64,000 bases of DNA, taken from positions 1 to 64,000 of the forward strand of contig DBDG01000070.1 in the NCBI GenBank assembly GCA_002293475.1, written 5' to 3'. Below the pieces are notes generated by a model. The model had not been told where the DNA came from and searched no databases. It worked only from the letters and a program-made list of their open reading frames with translations. Origin of the DNA: Lachnospiraceae bacterium UBA938. GTDB taxonomy: Bacteria; Bacillota; Clostridia; Lachnospirales; Lachnospiraceae. Below, piece after piece: positions 32,173 to 40,319 of this stretch (its first letter is position 1; each line of letters starts with the position of its first letter). Made by a program: the position numbers and the translations under genes.

Positions 32173-33237
32173 TTAATAAAGGGTCCCGCTGTTGACGATC
32201 GGCTGGGCATCCTTATTGCCGCACAGGACTACCAGCAGGTTGCTTACCATTGCTGCTTTACGTTCCTCATCCAAATCCACGATATTGCTGTCGCTCAGCC
32301 TAGCCAAGGCCATTTCCACCATGCCTACCGCACCGTCCACGATCATCTGTCTGGCATCCACTATAGCCGAAGCCTGTTGTCTTTGCAGCATCGCGGCGGC
32401 TATCTCCTGGGCATAAGACAAGTGGGTGATGCGCGCCTCCGTGATTTCCAAGCCGGCTATTTCGACCTTTGCCTGGATCTCTTCCTTCAGTCGCTGGGAA
32501 ACCTCATCACTGCTCCCGCGCAAGGATTTTTCGCCGGAACCGTCAATATTCTCTCCGGCACAGTCATAGGGATAAAGCCTGACGATATTCCTGAGTGCCG
32601 AATCACACTGGATGGACAGGAACTCCTTATAATTATCGACGTTAAATACGGCCTTAGCTGTATTGGCCACCTTCCAGATGACAACGATACCGATGACGAT
32701 CGGGTTGCCCAGCTGGTCATTGATCTTTTGCTTGTCATTACTGAGCGTCATGGCTTTTAGGGATATCTTCTTATTTTTCTTCTGAAGACCCATATCTAAC
32801 TGGAGTGACGCTGCCGAAACTTTGAGCGGCTGTTCAGGAGTGCCGGTCTTGCCGGTGGTGGTTGCCGTATCCGCGGCCGGATTGATCGCGCTGACAAAGG
32901 GATTGACAAAGAAATATCCGGCTCCGCGCAAGGTTCCGTAGTATTTACCGAAGAAAGTCAGCACCAATGCCTCGTTGGGCCCCAGTATCTTAAGCCCGGC
33001 AAAAAGGATCGGCCCGACTATAGATGAATACAAAAGCGAGACGATAAGGAGCAGTACCCCGAACAATGTGTCGTTGCCGCCGCTGACAGATATGAGGACG
33101 ACAGCTACGACGAAAATAAAGATACTCAATAGCATGAGCAGGATATTGATGATCAATATTGGCATGCCGGCATATGACTTTGCCTGTTTCTCCTCATAAA
33201 CAAGTTTGCTTTCTGATTCTTGACTGGTCTGTGACAT
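32173..33237 (-). CDS. SPFH/band-7 membrane protein
   Basis: A 354-aa protein. Two membrane helices (about residues 27-50 and 58-82) precede a band-7 domain (about 88-280), including LTFFGKYYGTLRGAGYFFVNP and ALRNIVRLYPYD. The C-terminal helical part contains AMLQRQQASAIVDARQMIVDGAV. SPFH proteins oligomerise and organise membranes or proteases. A strong consensus promoter precedes it, and a 59-aa Arc-like gene follows in the same transcript. There is no NfeD-type partner. The substrate is unknown. Confidence 0.92.
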   Translation of the reverse strand: MSQTSQESESKLVYEEKQAKSYAGMPILIINILLMLLSIFIFVVAVVLISVSGGNDTLFGVLLLIVSLLYSSIVGPILFAGLKILGPNEALVLTFFGKYYGTLRGAGYFFVNPFVSAINPAADTATTTGKTGTPEQPLKVSAASLQLDMGLQKKNKKISLKAMTLSNDKQKINDQLGNPIVIGIVVIWKVANTAKAVFNVDNYKEFLSIQCDSALRNIVRLYPYDCAGENIDGSGEKSLRGSSDEVSQRLKEEIQAKVEIAGLEITEARITHLSYAQEIAAAMLQRQQASAIVDARQMIVDGAVGMVEMALARLSDSNIVDLDEERKAAMVSNLLVVLCGNKDAQPIVNSGTLY

Positions 33238-33297
33238 AATAAACCCTCCTCTGATTTTATTTGTATGTATTTATATTGATATATATTTGATATCATT

Positions 33298-33326
33298 ATT
33301 ATATACAAATGATTGCCATTTGTCAA
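33298..33326 (-). promoter_or_regulatory. Consensus sigma-A promoter of the SPFH unit
   Basis: Minus strand: perfect TTGACA (33321-33326), 17-bp spacer, perfect TATAAT (33298-33303). This is among the strongest promoters in the window. The leader is about 54 nt before ATG 33237. Confidence 0.88.
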
Positions 33327-33377
33327 GACCCAGTTATATGCGAAAATTATATATGATCCGATAAGATATTTTGTCTT

Positions 33378-34802
33378 TTACAAGTCGTAATACTGCTCAA
33401 ATTCGGCCGGGTGCGGAATCTGTTCGATCCGGATCAGTTCCTTGCGCTTTCTCTCAATCCATATATTGATCAGTCTTTCTGGGAAAACATTGTTTTTGGT
33501 CAGGTAATCGTGATCCTGTTCCAATGCTTTTAACGCCTCCCGCAGCGAACGGGGCAGGGATTGAATGGCCGCCTGCTGTTCCTTGGATAATTCATACAAG
33601 TTAAAGTCATAAGGTCCCCAGTGATTTTCCCGGGGATCTATTTTATTTTCAATCCCGTCCAAGCCCGCCATCAGGATGGCGGCATAGGCATAGTAAGGAT
33701 TGGCGGTGGCATCCGGGCAACGCAGTTCAAAACGCTTGGCCTCCGGCGCTTTGGCATAAGCCGGTATCCTGACGACGGCACTGCGGTTTGCTGTTGCATA
33801 GCCGATCGTCACCGGTGCCTCATAGCCTGGTACCAGACGCTTGAAGGAATTGGTCGAGGGATTCGTAAACGCGCATAAAGACGCGGCATGCTTTAACAGC
33901 CCGCCGATAAAATAGTGGGCGGTCTGGCTTAGGCCGGAATAGCCTTGCGGATCGTAGAAAATCGGCTGGCCGTCCTTGTAGAGTAGCATGTGCACGTGCA
34001 TGCCGCTACCGGCTTCCTCATAAATCGGTTTGGGCATGAAAGTTGCGGTCTTGCCGGCTTGTACGGCAGCATTCTTGATGATATATTTTACCAGCATGGT
34101 CCCATCGGCCATATCGACCATATCACCGAGCTCCACTTCTATTTCCATCTGGCCGGGACCGCCGACTTCATGGTGATGATATTTCACCTTGACTCCCCAG
34201 TCTTCCAGCATCAGACACATCTTGCTCCGCAAGTCACAGCCCATATCATGAGGCGCGCCGATGTGATAGCCGCCTTTATAGGGGATCTGATAACCGGCAT
34301 TGTTGACCATGCCCCGGTTCCAGACGGCCTGAGCCGCATCTATGGAAAAAAAGGTGTTCTGCGGCTGGATATCATAGGCAACATGATCGAGGAGGTAGAA
34401 CTCAAACTCCGGCCCGATCAGCATCCGGTCAGCGATGCCGCTTCCTTTCATATATTCAATCGCCCGCAGGCTGACATTGCGGGGATACTGGTCAAAAGGA
34501 ATGTTTTCCTGTGCTTCGATGATATAGACATCCCCGCACATAGACAGCGTGGGAACCTTCTCAAAGGGATCGATGACCGAAGACTCCGGCCGGGGAATAA
34601 ACACCATATCGCTTTTTTCCACCGGTGCATAACCGTAATTTGATCCATCGAATCCGATTCCGTACTGGAACAGCTTTTCGTCAAACCGGCTCACCGGAAT
34701 CGTGATGTGCCGCCATCTCCCATCTAGGTCAATCATCTTAAAGTCAATCATCTGAATCCCGTTCTCTTCGCATATTTTCTTAACATTCAGTTCTGTCGCC
34801 AT
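33378..34802 (-). CDS. glnA: Glutamine synthetase, type I
   Basis: Makes glutamine from glutamate, ammonia and ATP, the centre of nitrogen assimilation; forms a dodecamer. The 474-aa protein has the beta-Grasp N-terminus, the catalytic motif GFDGSNYGY (about residue 50), PGQMEIEVELGD and KPIYEEAGSGMHVHM for metal and ATP sites, and LVPGYEAPVTIGYA near the active site. The length matches the GSI type. I chose ATG 34802 (GGAGG 6 nt upstream) over the in-frame start at 34865. It is monocistronic by context. A GlnR/TnrA-type operator overlaps the promoter. Confidence 0.95.
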   Translation of the reverse strand: MATELNVKKICEENGIQMIDFKMIDLDGRWRHITIPVSRFDEKLFQYGIGFDGSNYGYAPVEKSDMVFIPRPESSVIDPFEKVPTLSMCGDVYIIEAQENIPFDQYPRNVSLRAIEYMKGSGIADRMLIGPEFEFYLLDHVAYDIQPQNTFFSIDAAQAVWNRGMVNNAGYQIPYKGGYHIGAPHDMGCDLRSKMCLMLEDWGVKVKYHHHEVGGPGQMEIEVELGDMVDMADGTMLVKYIIKNAAVQAGKTATFMPKPIYEEAGSGMHVHMLLYKDGQPIFYDPQGYSGLSQTAHYFIGGLLKHAASLCAFTNPSTNSFKRLVPGYEAPVTIGYATANRSAVVRIPAYAKAPEAKRFELRCPDATANPYYAYAAILMAGLDGIENKIDPRENHWGPYDFNLYELSKEQQAAIQSLPRSLREALKALEQDHDYLTKNNVFPERLINIWIERKRKELIRIEQIPHPAEFEQYYDL

Positions 34803-34828
34803 ATTTATCCTCCGTTGTTGTTTATGCC

Positions 34829-34845
34829 TGTTACATATAGTAACA
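34829..34845. promoter_or_regulatory. GlnR/TnrA-type operator upstream of glnA
   Basis: TGTTACATATAGTAACA is a perfect palindrome-type match to the published GlnR/TnrA consensus TGTNA-N7-TNACA. It covers the -10 element at 34837-34842, where binding would block transcription. Confidence 0.75.
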
Positions 34846-34865
34846 TACCCTTTACACAAGCACAA
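34837..34865 (-). promoter_or_regulatory. glnA promoter
   Basis: Minus strand: TTGTGC (34860-34865), 17-bp spacer, TACTAT (34837-34842). The leader to ATG 34802 is about 28 nt. The operator at 34829-34845 overlaps it. Confidence 0.6.
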
Positions 34866-34987
34866 TATTGAATTGATTTGTCATAGCTTACGCGGTACGC
34901 TGGCGGAGCGGCGGGGAACGAACCGGTAAATGGTTAATTTCAGCAAGAAACAGCTTACAGCGATAATAAAACGTTGATTATAGAAAC

Positions 34988-35016
34988 TTGCTTTCATTTA
35001 ACGGGTTTGCTATACT
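34988..35016 (+). promoter_or_regulatory. Promoter of the glycosidase operon
   Basis: TTGCTT (34988-34993), 17-bp spacer, TATACT (35011-35016), giving a leader of about 45 nt to the GH1 start. I recognised no cre site or sugar-regulator operator. Confidence 0.6.
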
Positions 35017-35067
35017 TTTAGTTGTATGGTAGTTTGTGAGGTTAAATAATGGGAAGGAGGGTATTAT

Positions 35068-36351
35068 ATGGTGTTTCGTTTGTTGCCCGGCATGCAGCTG
35101 GGGGTGTCCAGCGCACCGGCGCAGATTGAAGGCGGGGATGTTGATCATAACTGGAATCATTGGTATCGGCTTGGTAAAATCAAGGACGGTTCTAGCCCTG
35201 GTCGGGCAAACCGCCATCTCGAACTCTGGCGGGAGGACATCGACCTGATGCATAGCATGGGGATCAGGCATTACCGGCTGGGGATTGAGTGGGCCAGACT
35301 GGAGCCAGAAGAAGGTTCTTGGGACAAAGAGGCGGTACGATATTATCGAAAACTGCTTAAATACATGAAAAAACGCGGCATTGAGCCGCTTCTGACCTTG
35401 CATCATTTTACAAACCCCATGTGGTTTGAAAGTCAGGGCGGGTTTGCCGATGAACAGAATATCTCAGCTTTTTTACGGTATGTTTCGTTTGCCGTGCGGG
35501 CTTTTGGTGACTTGGTGGCGGAATATATTACAGTAAATGAGCCCAATGTCTACGCGACACTGGGTTATTATGACGGCGGCTTTCCGCCGGGGGAAGATTC
35601 GGTTATGCTGGCTTCCAAGGTAATGTCGGTCATGGCCGCTTGTCATATCCGTTCTTACCGGATGATTCACCGGCTCCGCCGGAAAATGGGCTATCATGAC
35701 ACAAAAGTCGGTTATGCACATCACGCCAGGGTTTTTGCTCCGGCCGACCGGAAAAACCCTTTGCATACTAGTTTTGCGAAGATCAGCCGGTGGATGTTTC
35801 AAGGAGCCCTTGCCAAAGCATGCCTGACCGGTTATTTCCGGCCGCCGCTGCGGAATATTATCGACATTACCCCCGGCGAATACGCGGATTTCTTAGCCCT
35901 TAATTATTATACCCGCTCTACGGTCAGCCGGCTCGGTGACGGAACCGCGCCGGATGTTGCCAAGAATGATCTTGGCTGGGAAATCTATCCTTCGGGAATC
36001 ATACAATGCGCCCGTGAGCTGTATGCGATCCTTGACCGCCCGATCTACATAACTGAAAACGGTACTTGTGATAATCAGGATGACTTCCGGTGCCGCTACA
36101 TCTATGAACATCTGAAAGCGCTGTGCGAAGAGGAACTTCCGGTTGAGCGTTACTATCACTGGTGCTTCTGTGATAATTTTGAATGGCTGGAGGGGGAAAG
36201 CGCCCGGTTCGGTATCGTTCATATTGATTATGAGACGCAGCAAAGGACGATCAAAAAAAGCGGCCGTTTCTATAGTGAGGTCATCGCCCAGGGCGGCGTG
36301 ACGGAAATGCTTTATCAGGAATATGTTGCCGGGGAGGCTTATCATTTATGA
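35068..36351 (+). CDS. GH1 family glycosidase (beta-glucosidase-like)
   Basis: A 427-aa cytosolic TIM-barrel glycosidase. The acid/base Glu158 is in ITVNEPN and the nucleophile Glu330 is in YITENGT, the hallmark GH1 pair. At 427 aa it is slightly short for GH1. The specificity (beta-glucoside, beta-galactoside or 6-phospho form) is not readable; the lack of a PTS gene nearby favours unphosphorylated substrates imported by the adjacent symporter. GAAGGAGGG precedes ATG. Its stop overlaps the GH36 start (ATGA). Confidence 0.93.
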   Translation: MVFRLLPGMQLGVSSAPAQIEGGDVDHNWNHWYRLGKIKDGSSPGRANRHLELWREDIDLMHSMGIRHYRLGIEWARLEPEEGSWDKEAVRYYRKLLKYMKKRGIEPLLTLHHFTNPMWFESQGGFADEQNISAFLRYVSFAVRAFGDLVAEYITVNEPNVYATLGYYDGGFPPGEDSVMLASKVMSVMAACHIRSYRMIHRLRRKMGYHDTKVGYAHHARVFAPADRKNPLHTSFAKISRWMFQGALAKACLTGYFRPPLRNIIDITPGEYADFLALNYYTRSTVSRLGDGTAPDVAKNDLGWEIYPSGIIQCARELYAILDRPIYITENGTCDNQDDFRCRYIYEHLKALCEEELPVERYYHWCFCDNFEWLEGESARFGIVHIDYETQQRTIKKSGRFYSEVIAQGGVTEMLYQEYVAGEAYHL

Positions 36352-38819
36352 CTGCTGACATGACGACGGATTTTAATAACAAGGTCGATTCGGGTATGAG
36401 TTATGATAAGATGCCGGGGCTGATTACCCATGAAAAAGATCAGCGGGTTTTCTGGCTAGATACGGATCATACTTCCTATGTTTTCCGTATTACGGCTTAC
36501 GGGCATCCGGAACATATTTATTATGGGCCGAAGCTGGTGCGGCAGCCGGTGGACGCTCTGGCGCTTAAGCGTTCTGCCGTGATCGGTGCTTCGGTGCTTT
36601 ATGAGCCCTCGGATCCGTTATACTGTCTTGACCATCTTTGTCTGGAGTGGTCGGGCATCGGGAAAGGTGATTACCGCTATAGTCCGGCGGAGATCAAAAT
36701 GCCGGATGGGAGCTTTACGAATGACCTTGTCTATCGTTCCTATCACATTACAAGCGGTTGTGTGCCGCCGGCGGAACTGCCTCATGCTAAAGGCGATGAA
36801 GGTCAGACCTTGGAAATAGTCATGACCGATCAGGCCGGCCAGATTGCTCTGAGCCTTTATTATACCGTTTTTGCCCAGACGGATGTCATTGCTAGGCATT
36901 GCGTCTTAAAAAATCTTGGCAGGGAACCTGATGAAATATCCGATGATTCCGCTTCATCAGACAGCACTTTGGTTATCCGCCGGCTTATGAGTATGATGTT
37001 CGACATGCCGGATCAGGGCTACCGGCTGATCACCTTAGACGGCGACTGGATCAAGGAAGCGCATCGGCACGAGCGGCAGCTGATGCCGGGGATGTATGTC
37101 AACAGCTCTGCTACCGGCGCTAGTTCCAACCGCCACAACCCCGGGCTTATCCTAGCCAGTGAGCGGGCGGATGAAAATCATGGTATGGTATATGGGTTTA
37201 ACCTGATTTACAGCGGGAATCATTTCGGCTGCGCCGAACTGTCCCCGTTCGGGCTGGTCCGAGTGATGCTGGGGATCAATCCGCATTGCTTTGAATGGGA
37301 GCTGAAAGCGGGGGATTCCTTTACTTCGCCGCAGGCGGTCATGACTTGTTCCGATCAGGGCTTCCATGGGATGAGCCGCCATTTTCATGATTTTATTAAC
37401 CGTCATATTGTGCCGCAATATTGGCAGGGGCGGGAGCGTCCGGTTCTTTATAACAGCTGGGAAGCCCATTTTTTCAAGTTCAACGAACGCAAGCTGATGA
37501 AAACCGCTAGGCTGGCCGGCTCGCTTGGCATTGAGCTGTTTGTCCTTGATGACGGCTGGTTCGGCAAGCGGAACGATGATCAGGCCGGGCTTGGTGATTA
37601 TCAGGTGAACAAAAGGAAATTTCCCCATGGCCTTGCCGCTTTTTCCCGCCGGCTGAACCGGCTGGGAATGGATTTTGGGCTTTGGTTTGAGCCGGAAATG
37701 GTCAATGAGGATTCAAAGCTTTACCGGGAGCATCCCGACTGGGCGGTCCGTATCCCGGGACGGCGGCCTTCCTATGGTAGAAACCAGCTGGTCCTAGACC
37801 TGTGCAACCCGCGGGTGCGGGACTATATCGTCACCGCAGTCGGCGGTGTGATGGATGACGCGTCGGTTTCTTATGTTAAATGGGATATGAACCGGCATAT
37901 CAGCGATGCTTATTCGGCATTTGTTAACGGCCAAGGAGAGTTTTTTCATCGTTATATATTGGGGCTTTATGATGTCCTAGGGCGGATCTTTGAACCCCGT
38001 CCCCAGGTCCTGCTGGAGACTTGTTCCAGCGGCGGTAACCGTTTTGACCTAGGTATGCTGAGTTTCGGGCCGCAGGTCTGGGTCTCGGACTGCACTGACC
38101 CGATTGAGCGGCTGGCGATACAGGGCGGTTTATCTTATCTCTATCCGCCGTCCGCCTTCGGTGCCCATGTATCGGATGCCCCCCACCAGCAGACCCTGCG
38201 TTTAAGCCCGCTGTCCTCGCGGTTCCATGCGTCCTGCTTCGGCTGTCTAGGGTACGAGCTGGAACTGAAATACCTTTCCCGGATGGAGCGGGCGGAAATC
38301 AGGGAGCAGATTGCCTTCTATAAACTTCACCGCAACACCTTGCAGTTCGGGCGGTTCCGGCGGCTTACGCCGGTCAGGGCGGGGACGGTTCAATGGCAAT
38401 GTACCGATGACGATGATGAAAAGGCGGTTGCCGGGCATTTTCAAGTCCTGACGGAAGCCAGCCCGGGATATGACATCCTGGCTCTGGCGGATCTGGCCGA
38501 CGACCGGCGTTACCGGGTCACCACTAAGCCGCAGCGGCTGTTTGTCAAGCGGTTCGGCAGTCTTATCAAACATGTGCTGCCATTTTCGCTTAATCCGGAC
38601 GGGCTGCTATTACGGATGGTCAACCGTGTATATGCGCTGAATGACTGCGTCGAGGCCTATGCCGGTGACGGACGGCTGTTAAAACAGGGGATCGTACTTA
38701 ACAATCAATTTATGGGAAGCCATTATAATGCCAATACGCGGCTGCTAGGTGATTTCGGTTCCAATCTCTACCTAGTGGCGGTGGAAGGCGGTCCAATGAA
38801 GGAGGGGCAGAGTATATGA
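36348..38819 (+). CDS. GH36 alpha-galactosidase
   Basis: An 823-aa enzyme that releases galactose from melibiose, raffinose and stachyose. The nucleophile is Asp513 in VKWDMNRH; the acid/base lies in VSDCTDPIERL (Asp581). The N-terminal beta-sandwich domain (about 30-300) and central barrel (320-700) match the family. It lacks a signal peptide, so it acts in the cytosol. It begins within the GH1 stop codon (ATGA) and ends with an ATGA overlap into the symporter, so all three are translationally coupled. No gene symbol is given because the species' naming is unknown. Confidence 0.95.
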   Translation: MTADMTTDFNNKVDSGMSYDKMPGLITHEKDQRVFWLDTDHTSYVFRITAYGHPEHIYYGPKLVRQPVDALALKRSAVIGASVLYEPSDPLYCLDHLCLEWSGIGKGDYRYSPAEIKMPDGSFTNDLVYRSYHITSGCVPPAELPHAKGDEGQTLEIVMTDQAGQIALSLYYTVFAQTDVIARHCVLKNLGREPDEISDDSASSDSTLVIRRLMSMMFDMPDQGYRLITLDGDWIKEAHRHERQLMPGMYVNSSATGASSNRHNPGLILASERADENHGMVYGFNLIYSGNHFGCAELSPFGLVRVMLGINPHCFEWELKAGDSFTSPQAVMTCSDQGFHGMSRHFHDFINRHIVPQYWQGRERPVLYNSWEAHFFKFNERKLMKTARLAGSLGIELFVLDDGWFGKRNDDQAGLGDYQVNKRKFPHGLAAFSRRLNRLGMDFGLWFEPEMVNEDSKLYREHPDWAVRIPGRRPSYGRNQLVLDLCNPRVRDYIVTAVGGVMDDASVSYVKWDMNRHISDAYSAFVNGQGEFFHRYILGLYDVLGRIFEPRPQVLLETCSSGGNRFDLGMLSFGPQVWVSDCTDPIERLAIQGGLSYLYPPSAFGAHVSDAPHQQTLRLSPLSSRFHASCFGCLGYELELKYLSRMERAEIREQIAFYKLHRNTLQFGRFRRLTPVRAGTVQWQCTDDDDEKAVAGHFQVLTEASPGYDILALADLADDRRYRVTTKPQRLFVKRFGSLIKHVLPFSLNPDGLLLRMVNRVYALNDCVEAYAGDGRLLKQGIVLNNQFMGSHYNANTRLLGDFGSNLYLVAVEGGPMKEGQSI

Positions 38820-40249
38820 ATCAGAATTATAAACGTAACCGTTTTACTTTTGGAATCGGAACCATCGGTCGGGACATGGTCTACTCGCTGATCAGTATGT
38901 TCCTGATGTTTTATCTTACGGATGTCATTAAGATACCAACCGATATCCTTTGGTGGGTCAACGGTATTATTCTGGCGGCGCGGGTGTTTGATGCCTGCAA
39001 CGATCCGGTCATGGGGCTGATTGTCGATAATACCCGGTCACGGTTTGGCAAATTCAAGCCGTGGATTGCCTTGGGAGCCTTTCTCTCCGGCCTCCTTACA
39101 ATCCTGCTGTTTGTTGATTTCGGCCTGAGCGGTACCGCCTATCTGATTCTATTCGGGATCTTATATGTGGCATGGGGTGTCAGTTTCACCATCAATGATA
39201 TTTCTTATTGGTCGATGCTGCCGTCGCTCAGCCTGATGCAGAGCGAACGGGAAAAGATCGGCGCGCTTGCCCGGATCTGTGCCAATGTGGGGCTGTTTTT
39301 CGTGGTTGCCGGTATTGTACCGATTACGACCGCATGGAGCCCCGGCCTCGGCGGCCTTCCCAAGGCTTATCTGATATTTGCGGGACTGGTCGTGGCTGTC
39401 ATGTGGGCCGGCCAGCTGGTTACTTTATTGGGCGTCAAGGAATCACATCAGATCAAGGACCAGAAGCAGCATACCTCTTTGCGTGAGCTTCTGGCGGTCA
39501 TCTTTAAAAACGACCAGCTCACAGTGACGGCATTGGCGATGGCACTGTTTATGATCGGTTATATGACGACGACGAGCTTCGGGCTTTACTTTTTCAAATA
39601 TGCCTACGGGGATGAAGGGATGTATTCTATCTTTGCGGCGATACTCGGCATCTCGCAGATTGCCGCCCTGATCGTCTTTCCGCTATTTGCCAGACGCTAT
39701 GAGCGGAAAACGCTGTTCAGCCTAGCAATTGTCTTGGTGCTGGCCGGCTACCTGCTGTTCTTCTTCTCTCCCAATAACAATATGGTGCTGATCGGTATAT
39801 CCGGCGTGCTGCTGTTTGTCGGCCAGGCCTTTGTCCAGATCATGATGCTGATGTTCCTAGCGGACTCGGTGGATTACGGACACTGGAAACTGGGCAAACG
39901 CAATGATTCGATCTCCTTTTCCCTCCAGCCGTTTATTAATAAGATGGGAGGGGCGGTTGCCAGCGGAATCGTCGGCGCGGTTATCATCGTTTCCGGGATC
40001 AAGGATGCCGAATCTGCCGCCGACGTTACGGAGGAAGGCCTGTTGATGATGAAGGCGGCCATGCTTCTGTTCCCGATGTTCTGTATTCTTGGCAGCTATC
40101 TGCTGTACCGCAGCAAATACCGGATCGACCGGAAGATGCATGAAAACATCCTCAGGGAACTGACGGAACGCGGTGAACTGGCGGAACATAATGAACTGGC
40201 AAAACAGGGCGGCTTGGCAACGCCCGGCGAATCTGGCTCAGAGACTTAA
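38816..40249 (+). CDS. GPH-family sugar:cation symporter
   Basis: A 477-aa polytopic transporter with about 12 membrane segments, of the melibiose carrier (MelB/GPH) family. Family marks are GRDMVYSLISMFLMFYLTD at the start and VFDACNDPVMGLIVDNTRS, with the cation-site Asp in helix 2. It imports oligosaccharides for the flanking cytosolic glycosidases. The C-terminus is a long polar tail rich in Glu, Gly and Leu (about residues 440-477). It overlaps the GH36 gene by four bases. The 3' end, including the stop, lies in the first copy of a 23-bp repeat. Confidence 0.93.
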   Translation: MNQNYKRNRFTFGIGTIGRDMVYSLISMFLMFYLTDVIKIPTDILWWVNGIILAARVFDACNDPVMGLIVDNTRSRFGKFKPWIALGAFLSGLLTILLFVDFGLSGTAYLILFGILYVAWGVSFTINDISYWSMLPSLSLMQSEREKIGALARICANVGLFFVVAGIVPITTAWSPGLGGLPKAYLIFAGLVVAVMWAGQLVTLLGVKESHQIKDQKQHTSLRELLAVIFKNDQLTVTALAMALFMIGYMTTTSFGLYFFKYAYGDEGMYSIFAAILGISQIAALIVFPLFARRYERKTLFSLAIVLVLAGYLLFFFSPNNNMVLIGISGVLLFVGQAFVQIMMLMFLADSVDYGHWKLGKRNDSISFSLQPFINKMGGAVASGIVGAVIIVSGIKDAESAADVTEEGLLMMKAAMLLFPMFCILGSYLLYRSKYRIDRKMHENILRELTERGELAEHNELAKQGGLATPGESGSET

Positions 40250-40313
40250 ACGGGGTTTCAACGGAAGCTTAAACGAGGTTTCGAGGGAGGCTTAAACGAG
40301 GTTTCGAGGGAGG
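40245..40313 (+). repeat. Triplicate 23-bp repeat carrying ribosome-binding sites
   Basis: Three tandem units: 40245-40267, 40268-40290 and 40291-40313. The second and third are identical (CTTAAACGAGGTTTCGAGGGAGG); the first differs at four positions. Each ends in a purine-rich Shine-Dalgarno-like GAGGGAGG or GGAAG. Only the last is at a working distance (6-9 nt) from the GH13 start. The symporter stop (TAA) lies in the first unit. Confidence 0.9.
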
Positions 40314-40319
40314 CTTAAG

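Noticed and set aside
34978..35406. 142-codon minus-strand ORF opposite the GH1 start
   Set aside because: Overlaps the GH1 gene and its promoter; no similarity or ribosome site.
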